Assembly (NCBI GenBank): GCA_003013855.2
Contig: PVNU02002357.1
Coordinates: 806,001 to 870,000, forward strand
Length of the DNA: 64,000 bases
Origin: Liriodendron chinense
Lineage: Eukaryota > Streptophyta > Magnoliopsida > Magnoliales > Magnoliaceae
Direction of reading: 5' to 3'
Under the pieces are notes generated by a model. The model was not told the DNA's origin and made no database searches. It saw nothing but the letters and a program-made list of their open reading frames with translations. Position numbers and translations under genes: made by a program. The first letter of the stretch is position 1. Every line of letters begins with the position of its first letter. Of this stretch, positions 55,712-64,000 are shown piece by piece.

Positions 55712-55838
55712 GGGCGCGACTTGGGTGAGACCCCGGAACCAGCTATGTGGGTGAGACCCTTAACATAGGGCCCAGCTCTATGTATTAATTGTATATCCAT
55801 ACCGTTCATCTTCTTTTAATGATTATTTTATGTCATAG
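55712..55838. mobile_element. Truncated copy of the same foldback element
   Basis: Starts tgggcgcgacttgggtgag and follows the left half of 54976-55504 for about 125 bases, then stops abruptly at the edge of the topoisomerase fragment. Confidence 0.75.
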
Positions 55839-55842
55839 AAGA

Positions 55843-56488
55843 TGGGGGTGAAGTATTGACTTCACTTGCTAGCCTCTTGTTCAAACCTGTGCTGGACTTC
55901 AAAGACTGTTCATTATTTGAAATTGAATCCCTCTTGTTGTAACCATTTTGCTGAAACTTAGCAGACAAAGGTTTCTCATCATCTACGGCATGTGAGGTTT
56001 TAGTAGATGCACCAAAACCGGACTTTGATAACTTAGAAGATAGGGGTTTCTCATCTCCTGAATCATCAGCAGATTTATTAATGCTGATTTTTGTCTTTCT
56101 TGGAATGGATGAACTAGGAATAGATGAATTGTGATCCCTTGAAACATGGGAGCCGATTGCTTTTTTGACCTGCTACAGGCATTCGAGAGCTCAATGGTAC
56201 ATTATCATCAGAATCTTCATCAGGATCAACAGCAGATTTAACAGCAGACTTATCCAGAGGCTTCTTTTCCTTATTATAAGCTGCTGAGTCCCGTACTGAT
56301 GAATGTTTGGGCCGATCAGGTACTGAAGCTTTTGAATTAGCAACAGTAGACCTTTCTGCTGATACCTTCGCAGGTAAAACCACCTTAGTTTTTAGTGAAT
56401 TGGAGTTTGGACGATCAGAAGCACGTGCATCAGAAACAGGCCTTCCTGAAGATCCATCATGCCTTTGAGATGATCTTATCTCACGCAT
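55843..56488 (-). pseudogene. DNA topoisomerase I N-terminal fragment
   Basis: On the minus strand this encodes the acidic/basic, Ser-rich N-terminal region of plant DNA topoisomerase I (the nuclear type IB enzyme that relaxes supercoils). The diagnostic short repeats are present: 'DEDSDDNVPLSSRM', 'GDEKPLSSKLSKS', 'DDEKPLSAKFQQNGYNKRD'. An ATG at 56488 opens the frame, with an in-frame stop just upstream. The frame shifts by one base in an A-run near 56165, then continues in another frame to the edge of a truncated MITE at ~55842. The catalytic core is absent. It is a pseudogene exon or a captured fragment. An exon of a live gene with TE-filled introns is less likely because of the shift. 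Confidence 0.7.
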
Positions 56489-57578
56489 TTACTTTTTCTG
56501 TGGACCATCTTACAAAACCTCTATTACGGCTGTCAATGATCCCAGTCCTAGCCTAGCGAAATAAAAAATTTGAATAGGCTTGGCTTGTATAGCTCAAAAT
56601 TCTGGTCGGAACCAATCTCAGGTCTTGCCCATTGACAGCTTGACACTTTATAATCTTAACTCTTTTCACTTAAAAATCCTAAATCTAGCTTTACCTGTTC
56701 TTCTTATAGTCTCCTTCTATCCATTTGCTGAAAAACAATTACTAGAGTAATGCTTACAAATCTACTAGTAATACGAAATCATTGACAACAAAGGCATGTT
56801 TTTTTCTTATTTCTTCATTATGTGATGAATTATGCAATAGGTAACTATGGCACCCACATCAAAGATTCAGGAATGCTAGCCGGCAACCTTGTTGGGTACA
56901 TGCCCTGACCTAGTACATACATATGAAAATAACGAATATATTTGGATTACCGCACGTTTCCAAATTCCAATATAATATTAGTGGCCAAACCAATGAGTGG
57001 ATATGCCGGAACGTGGGCCAGGGCAGTTGTGTTTACTCCAAATTTTTTGTCCAAAACGTTTTAAAGTAAAACTGTACTGTAACCAAAAGTATCCATCTTC
57101 ATTTTTGAGTGTTTCCTTTTCTTATGGTGACATTTTCAACTACATTTTTCAGTGTTGACACTGAATGAGTTTTGAACTTTTTTTTGTACTGTGTTGCTGT
57201 ATGTCGAATTGATAAGTTTTTTTTTTTTCATTCATTCATTCATTTGGGCCACATTTTATGGGACCTTGTGGCTGAACATTGTGGATCATCACATGAAGGT
57301 GCAGGAGTAGTTATTAGGCATAGTTTTTTTTTCTTTTTTTCTTTTTAGATTTTTTTTTTATTTCCCTTTTTTTTATGTTTTATTTTTTTTTCAAAAACAA
57401 AAAGGAGGCCAGTGCAATATGTGATCGCATATGTGAACATCAGATGCTGGTATGATGGCATATGCGATTTGACAACATTGGGCACAGATGATCCGAACCT
57501 TAGCTTGCATGGTCATATTTTTCTTCAATTGTTGGATCTTGTTAAAGCTTACCTCATAGCAAATAATAGGGTCCTCAT
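56489..57578. other. No gene; AT-rich DNA with a possible small hAT MITE
   Basis: 56529-56639 starts gctgtcaatg and ends cattgacagc, the end type of many short plant hAT MITEs, but no 8-bp duplication is seen. 57320-57395 is a T-rich run. No upstream exon of the topoisomerase fragment was found. Confidence 0.45.
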
Positions 57579-57720
57579 TGTTAGAGGATTGGATACGTAT
57601 ATACAGTTGAACATACTAAAGATAGGTGGATTGCTATTAAGATAATTTTCCTTGTATATGTTTGGCATTCCCCATGTAATACCAACAAGCTAATCACAAA
57701 GTACCTCTTACATGTTAACA
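57579..57720 (+). repeat. 5' LTR of the small Copia-like element
   Basis: 142 bp. Shares 'ccttgtatat', 'ccatgtaataccaac' (or near variants) and the last 14 bases with the 3' LTR, but is considerably diverged and lacks ~29 bases. Confidence 0.8.
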
Positions 57721-57733
57721 TGGTATTAGAGCC
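57721..57733 (+). other. Primer binding site, initiator Met tRNA type
   Basis: tggtattagagcc, one base (C to T) different from the usual plant TGGTATCAGAGCC, directly abutting the LTR. Confidence 0.82.
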
Positions 57734-57954
57734 ATCATTGTCTCATCTTCAACTATCCATCCCTGATCTCACAATTGTTGGATCTGCTGCCTCTGCATTC
57801 CAAATAGCACAAATGTTTTTCGACCGACCATATTTGTCACTCAAATCTCTGATTGAGAAACCTCGAACCCATTGTTTTCATCAGCGTACCCAGATTTACA
57901 TCTCCGAACCTCTATCATCATCCTTCTCTAGCTGACTTTGTGTTTATCCTCTCT

Positions 57955-58984
57955 AGTGTTTGTAGTATCGGTATCATTACATGTATCACTGGCTGGGGAT
58001 ATAGAAACATGTATTGATAATTTGATATCGCCGTAATAATCGCTGATACCCTGAAATGTATCGTCGGCTGAGGAAAAGATTAGGAAAACACGGGGAAACT
58101 GGTGGAATTTCTCAATGAAACTTGAGGAGATGCTAAAATACACATTTGCATATTTAGGATTCAAAAAAAAAAATGCATACATAGTAAGTTTCTCTTTAAT
58201 TGAGGGTCTAAAAGCATGCAATGCCGACTCAGGGAAACATTGGAGAAACATGGGGAAAATGGTGGAACTTTTCAATGATACTTCAGGAGATGCCAGAATA
58301 CACATATTTGCATATTTAAGAATAAAATAATAGTGAAAAGATGCATATTTGCATATTTAGGAATCAAATAATAAGTTTCTCTTTAATGGGGGCCTAAAAG
58401 CATGTATTGTTAACTCAGGGCAACATTGGAGAAACATGGGGAAAGATCCAGCTATCCATCCATGCATGCACATACATACATTCAAACACACATGCATGAT
58501 CCATCCATCCATCCATCCACCTATAGATGCATACATACAATGATAAACACACACACACATGCATGCATGTATGTGCACACATCCATCCATCCAATGAACC
58601 AACCAACCATCCGTCCATCTATGCATACATACATACATCCATGCATGCATACATATACACATATACAAACATGCCTTTAATTATACAACCATGCACCCAT
58701 AAAAATATTGAAATGGGTTTTTTTTTAATAAACAGATTTTTGGCGATATCGATACATCGACGATATTATCGAAATATTGCCGATGCATTCGTGATACAAG
58801 CGACACCTAGAATTTACACAGTCGAAAATATTGGCGATATCGGTACACTGGTGATATTGATACATTGGCAATATATTGCCAATACTTGGAATTTCTGATA
58901 CCATCATGTTATCAGTATCGCCGAGCTGGAGATATCGATAATATCAGGGATAGTATTGATAATGTCGCTGATACTCAGAACAAT
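57955..58984. mobile_element. 1.03 kb insertion with a 10-bp target duplication
   Basis: Flanked by perfect tatcctctct (57945-57954 and 58985-58994). The ends carry imperfect inverted 'gagtatcagcga' / 'gtagtatcggtat' motifs, and the right part is rich in 'cgatatcgat'-type motifs. The left part has ~2.5 copies of a 160-185-bp repeat ('aacatggggaaaatggtgg', at ~58088, 58249, 58433). A 10-bp duplication suggests a Mutator-like non-autonomous element. No transposase. Confidence 0.7.
58450..58680. repeat. Compound tetranucleotide microsatellite
   Basis: Runs of catc, atgc, cata and caca in varying order inside the 1.03 kb insertion. The His/Thr- and Cys/Met-rich translations on both strands are artefacts. 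Confidence 0.9.
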
Positions 58985-59325
58985 TATCCTCTCTGACATC
59001 CTCCGAGTGCTCTGTCTCATATCTGTGTTCGCACCATCACTTGCAATCAGATCCAACCCATCACTGGTTACAGCATTGTCCCTGCATGTTTATGCTTTCT
59101 GATGCCCAACCTGTCTACATCACCGTTGAGACTTCAAACCCATCATGAACACATCGCTTGAACTTGACTTCCTGACCCACCATTTCGGATAGTCTTTGAT
59201 TTTGACCGCATAGGTCACCATCCGGATCTGAGGCCCTGCCATCGTCGGCTGGATTTAATTTTGAGTCTGCCATCATTGGCCAACATATCTGCACCATACC
59301 AACAGCATCATCAGCTAGCAGCAAG

Positions 59326-59479
59326 GTATTCAGTTACGGTGGCCATAACAGCCACCATTATTGCTCTTATGATATGGGCTGTAATGACTGTTAATGTAGC
59401 CTTTTTTCCCCCCATAATGGTCATTACAATGCGTAACTGTTGTCACCATTACTGTTACATAACGCCCGTTACAGCACAC
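59326..59479. mobile_element. TAACGGTTAC-type foldback MITE
   Basis: Dense direct and inverted copies of 'gttacggtggccataacagc'-like motifs, ending 'taacgcccgttacagc'. It belongs with 61494-61712. Limits are approximate, and no target duplication was identified. Confidence 0.5.
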
Positions 59480-60310
59480 CTTGGCGAGCAGTCGTCGATG
59501 TTCATCTACTCCACTGCCATCACCGTTCTTTGGGTATAGTCTGATATCTGCCTGCTCCAATTCAGTTTGATCTTGCTCTCTGATCTTCATTTCAGCCTCT
59601 CTTATATGTTTTTGGAGAGATTCATGCTTCTCTCATATGCTTTCTGGTGGGAACCGTGTTTCTCTTGTCTGATTTTTGAAAGGATTTTTGTTTCTCTCAT
59701 TTGCTTTTTGGAGAGATTTTGATTCCTTCTGATTCTGAGGGTTAATGTCAGCACTGTCCACCAATCTGCATCAGATCTGATGTTTGCTGTCGCCAGTAAC
59801 CATCATCTGTCTGAATTTGCCGAAGGAAACGGATTCGATCACCTGAAATTCATCGGCATTTGTCTCTCTTATTGGTATTTGTTACCTGAAGTTGACCAGT
59901 CAGTGGAATTTGAATTCATATGTGATATCTTATATTTGGTTCGCATGTTCTGTTGACTGATCAGATCTCCTGTCTACATGTCAATTTCATGTCTAGGGAG
60001 CAGATCTTCAGTTCACCATTTTTCATGGTCATTCTGATCTTCACCCTCGATGTCGTGCCTTTTCGTCTATCTGATTCTGATCACCGTCTTGGATATGTTC
60101 TCGTTGCAATCAGCCCTTAGTGCAACTTGGTCACAGTGCCTTCTGCTTCCTATCTAATTGTTGTTTTGCATCTGTTATCCACTGTTGCTGCCCATCATAG
60201 CATCACTTCTCGCTGGAAGCCTGCTGCTGAAGATTTTGTGTCACTGTTCTTACTTGCAATGCCTTTCAAACCAACTACTCTTTCTTAGAGCACCTTGAGT
60301 TTGAGGGGCT

Positions 60311-60481
60311 TGTTAGTAGAGGAGGATAGGATAAACATACAGCTGTATATATTAAAGATAGATGATTAAGATTTATCTTGAATGTCAGTTAAGATATTCC
60401 CCCTTGTATATATTTTAGTGTTCCCAATGTAATACCAACGAGCTATTCACACTTCACAGTGCAGTCTCTTACATGTTAACA
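60311..60481 (+). repeat. 3' LTR of the small Copia-like element
   Basis: 171 bp, preceded by a polypurine-like 'gagtttgaggggc' at 60297-60309. Followed by ctaat, matching 4 of 5 bases of the left flank. Confidence 0.8.
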
Positions 60482-60715
60482 CTAATTACCATGAGTAATA
60501 TGTAGATGTTAACAGGTTTTTCCTTTTGGTGGATCATGTTTCTGCTAAGGGGCTGTTTGGATTGGAGTAAATGGAGGTAAATGGGGGGAATTGGGAGTAA
60601 ATGGAGGTAAATGGAATTTGAAGTGTGTTTGGGTGGGAGTAAATGCATGGAAATGAAATGAAATGGAAGTAACTGAGCATGTAAATGAGCAAGTATATAG
60701 AAGCAGGTATTAAGC
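60482..60715. other. No gene; possible MITE end
   Basis: 'ggggctgtttggat' at ~60549 is a common end sequence of plant MITEs, followed by repeated 'ggagtaaatggaggtaaatgg'. No partner end was found. Confidence 0.35.
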
Positions 60716-60799
60716 TTGTACAAAATAGAAAACATGGACAGTAATTTGCACATGATGCAAATGCAGAAAGAAAGGAAAAGAAAAAGGAAGTTCAATGAC

Positions 60800-61099
60800 A
60801 ATGAAAGAGCTGTTTTGGTCTTGGCATGGGGGGGACCCTGTTCTAAAGAAAGGAGGATCAGGCACCTTGCTTTATTGGCAGTCTTGTGGTGGATTTGGTT
60901 GGAAAGAAACGATAAATGTTTCAGGGACAGGTGTGGCACTTTGGGCTCCACAATCTGAAGGTCTTTTCATTGCTTAGGGAGTGGGGCGCCTGACCCTTGG
61001 GGTGGGTTGTTTTTATATTTGTATTTTTCTTTTTCTTCTTTTCCCTTGTTGTGCCTTCTGGCCCTCTTGATAAAGTTATCAATTCTCCAAAAAAAAAAA
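60800..61099 (+). mobile_element. 5'-truncated L1 LINE: end of ORF2 and 3' UTR
   Basis: Short coding relic with the zinc-binding RT-associated pattern 'HLALLAVLWWIWLERNDKCF', as in the C-terminus of plant L1 ORF2 proteins. Part of it needs a frame change. The 3' UTR has 'cttttcccttgttgtgcc' and 'ttgataaagttatcaatt', typical of plant L1 tails, and ends in an 11-base A-run at 61089-61099. The 5' truncation point is approximate. Confidence 0.75.
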
Positions 61100-64000
61100 T
61101 CGGCACAGTCCTCACCTTAGAAACCAAAGGGGGCACCAACCATGTGTGTGGGGCCCAACAAGGCAACATGTTCCATCTAAACCGCTCACCAGATGAGCCA
61201 CACTGGGACAAAGGGAGCTCCAACGCTTAAGTCAGCCATACAGCATGAACTTGGAACTTTTAAGTAGAATTTTATATTGTTCCCTATGAGGTGATCCACC
61301 CGAATTTGACATCAGCCTAACTTTTACTCTGTACAGCGAACAAGAGGGACCACACCTAACAAACTGACTGGATGTCACACACAAAACACAAGCCCCACAG
61401 AGTTTAGCTGTTGTGCCATGACTTCTGAAAAGGTGGTGTGGCATGATTTCTAAGGTGTTGCAAAGATTCTAGTCTCTTCATCAAGGCATTCCATAACAGT
61501 AATGGTGGTTGTAATGGCCACCGCTGTTACCATTACGATATTGGTCATAACCGTTATTATGGCCCCCATAACAGCTGTTATGATTTTTTTATTTTTTTTG
61601 TGAAAAAAAAAATCCTATTTCAACCCCATTACAGGACCACTATGGGGCTGCTATGACCTCATAATGTGTAACGGTTACCACATAGATTACATAATGGCCA
61701 TTACAGAACCATCTTAGAATCTCCATCTCTCTCTCTCTCTCCCTCTCCCTCTCTTTCCAGTTTCCATAATTGATCATCATTCTAATCTAAACCTCCTTAT
61801 TCTTACCTAATCTAATATAAACTCTCACCAACAAACACCATTCTATTCCTTTCAACCACTCAACAATCTCTTAGAATGATTGGAGACTGATACTTGGCCG
61901 GAATCATGTAATTAAGAATTTTGAGCTCTGTGATTTCACCCCGATCTATGAGTGGCATCAGAAGGAGAAGGAAAAGAAAAAACAAATGACTACAGAAGTG
62001 AGTCAAGCTGCCATCAATCACTTTTTAAAGTAGACTTAGTAAGGGATCCATGCATCTTCATGTGATGAGTTGATTATGACACTGCTTTATTTGGAGTATT
62101 AGTTCTTGAATTAGTAATTTAGATTAAAAGCTCAGTGTTAAACTTCTGTTCATCCTATGGCATTTTATCTCAACCTGGGGCAATTGTAAACTATGCCAGT
62201 AAGCAAAGTGCAATGTACTTGCACATACCGAGAATTTCACTATGGACATGCAGTCACAACTTTCTTTTCAGGTAAAATGTTCTTAATGTGATCGGTGATT
62301 CGTTCTTATTTTTAATTTTATATTCTGTTGTTTCTTTTGTGGCTTTTATAATTCTACAAGAATCCTTCAGTATATAATTCTTTTGTGGCTTTTTTAAAAT
62401 GTTTCTTTTTTTTTTTCCTTCAAGTCTGAGGAAGTAGTGTGCTTTTGGGTACTTCAAAACGTAAAGCTGCTACGTGTGTGAAGATTTAAGAAAAGATCTT
62501 AAACACCCAATCACTTAAGACTGCAGAGCCCCTGACTCTTCCAACAATCCTAGACTGCAGAGCCCCTGATTCTTGTAGTAACGGAAAGGAGCCCACATGC
62601 CCCTTTTCAAATGCATCACTACCTACCTCTCTCCCCACTCCACATTCATTTCTCACCATCAGATTACTCCATGAAAGGGACACTGATTGGACGGTGAGGA
62701 GCCCACCACCCACCTCAGTGGCGAAATATCATTTGTGGGGCCGTACTCTGTGAGAGGTGGGCCCGGGCGAGTACATACGTGTTTTTTTTTCCGCATTTGT
62801 CCCTTGCTAACTTACGTAACCGTTCTGATAGGAGAATATATGTAGTCCAGTTGTAGAGAGGTCATTGGGCTGTCATCTTCTTTCTAGGAAAGTGTCTAAT
62901 CCAGCGTTAGAACTATGAGAATATTTCACTTATACAATCCCATCCGAGCCATCCAAACAGTGGGCCCCACCATGAAGATGAACTCTCCAAAAATTCCTGT
63001 GCATTCCAAACACATTCCTGTGCATATAGCAACTTATATATGTACGAATTGTGTTTATGGTGACATGAACTGTAATTTCTGGTCATGCAACAACTTCACA
63101 TCTTTCAATAACAGGGGTTTTGTCAAAACATGTAGAATGGTTAAATGCGTAAATGATTAGGAGACGGACATTTGGTTCATTGTTTCTTTAATTCTACTAT
63201 TACAGATGGATCACCTATTGGACAGCTTGGGTGTGTAGTGACTTTGATCTTGATAGAAAATGGGCCGCCTTTTAAATGCATCCCTGATTAGCCAACCTCA
63301 ATTGTTTCCTCACCTGTATATATTGTATTTGTATATACTGATTGCTGTGATGACTTTTGTTTTCCACCTATGTAACTACAATCCATACTACAAATTGAGC
63401 TAAATTGGGCAGCATGGGACCCATTTCTAAATGTCTACATGACCTATCTCAAATGGTGGGCCTCACTACGATACAGTAGCTACGAATGGAAAATCAAAAG
63501 CCAAATTTGATTGCATATGTAGTGCTTGTTGCTTTCTTTCTTTTTTTTTTCGTTTTTTTCATGCAACTTATCAATGGCTCTCTTCTTGTACTTGTGGCAA
63601 ATTGCACAAGATCAGAGTTGTCAAGTCAGCCATCTTGGACAATTTTAATAAAATGTGCAACTTTTGGATAGTGTCCCACCTGAAGAACAGTTTGGATCAC
63701 CGGATTGTTGCAATTTGCATCTTACTATTGTGTTGTAATGTCGTTAACACAGATTTGAGAATGATGTCTTTGAAATTCTCCTTAATATGGTTTTTTTTAT
63801 TCAGATTAAGATTTGTTAATTATGATAGTTTGTGTCAATTGTGAAGCAATGATGAAATCAAATATTCTCAACAGCAAAAGCATACAATTGTAAAATTCTA
63901 GAACTGATAACATTTGCTTGAAGGATTTCATTTGGAATTCTCATGGATGTAATATTAAGATTTGAAATTTTTATGCTTTTTATCAAATGCCTCGGAAGAA
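61100..64000. other. No gene; MITE and minor repeats
   Basis: No frame with a recognisable domain. Items seen: the TAACGG foldback at 61494-61712, a CT microsatellite at ~61720-61755, and a 34-bp direct duplication ('agactgcagagcccctga' at 62518 and 62552). The remainder is AT-rich, with GGGCCCAC phrases near 62950 and 63420. Confidence 0.5.
61494..61712. mobile_element. TAACGGTTAC-type foldback MITE, second copy
   Basis: About 220 bases of inverted 'ataacagtaatgg' / 'ccattacagaacc'-type motifs around an A/T-rich centre, able to fold over most of its length. Same family as 59326-59479. Confidence 0.55.

Larger units (their letters stand above)
57579..60481 (+). mobile_element. Small non-coding Copia-like LTR element with very short LTRs
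   Basis: LTRs of 142 bp (57579-57720) and 171 bp (60311-60481) both start tgttag and end cttacatgttaaca. The 5-bp flanks are ctcat and ctaat (one mismatch). The primer site tggtattagagcc (57721-57733) follows the first LTR with no gap, and a purine-rich 'gagtttgaggggc' precedes the second. No gag or pol can be read in the ~2.6 kb interior, about 1.2 kb of which is later insertions. It resembles TRIM/SMART-type elements but with a longer interior. Confidence 0.8.

Noticed and set aside
56529..56639. Confident hAT MITE
   Set aside because: The ends are inverted repeats, but the flanks show no 8-bp duplication. Kept only as a possibility.
58357..58898. Cys/Met- and His-rich frames on both strands
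   Set aside because: They arise from the catc/atgc/cata microsatellite.

Overview
The window looks like nuclear DNA from a seed plant that is almost entirely transposable elements and their relics. No intact host gene is visible. The evidence is the mix of Tekay-type chromovirus, Athila and Tat/Ogre Ty3/gypsy elements, CACTA transposons with a TNP2-type transposase, an L1 tail, plant-type primer binding sites (initiator Met and Asp tRNAs), plant telomere-like CCCTAAA DNA and many GGGCCCAC-rich foldback MITEs. A magnoliid-like genome is a guess from the abundance of those MITEs and cannot be proved from this sequence.

Layout. Bases 1-2475 are repeat relics ending in half of a MITE. Bases 2476-23896 are a Tekay/Del chromovirus on the minus strand with ~2.85 kb LTRs and TSD ccaaa. 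Its gag is split by a complete plus-strand Athila element at 9128-19309 (~1.5 kb LTRs, Asp tRNA primer site, near-perfect TSD atagt/atagc). Bases 23897-27487 hold the other half of the MITE, more MITEs and T-rich DNA. A CACTA terminus lies at 27488-27937. Bases ~28180-35827 are the 3' part of a Tat/Ogre element with a very long LTR. Bases 35828-41565 are tandem/foldback DNA, a Copia-like gag relic and AT-rich DNA.

Bases 41566-52484 may be the body of one decayed CACTA transposon: a CACTA end at 41566, CT/C-rich leader-like DNA, short tandem repeats, a 169-bp tandem repeat, a ~2.7 kb array of a 139-bp telomere-like satellite, and a broken TNP2 transposase from 49940. A 2.85 kb LTR-like insertion (47047-49899, TSD gctct) sits in the last satellite monomer. 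A second CACTA terminus of another family cuts the transposase at 52485.

Bases 52691-55842 are nested MITEs, including an 8-bp-TSD hAT element and a 9-bp-TSD Mutator-like foldback. Bases 55843-56488 carry the only host-gene-like sequence, a broken N-terminal exon fragment of DNA topoisomerase I (minus strand). Bases 57579-60481 are a small non-coding Copia-like element with 142/171-bp LTRs, itself carrying a 1.03 kb insertion with a 10-bp TSD. An L1 3' tail ends at 61099, and the rest has no recognisable gene.

All transposon genes seen are broken by stops and frameshifts. Many of the stops fit C-to-T decay of methylated DNA. No functioning new system was found. The observation most worth following is the 139-bp telomere-like satellite lying directly against a CACTA transposase.
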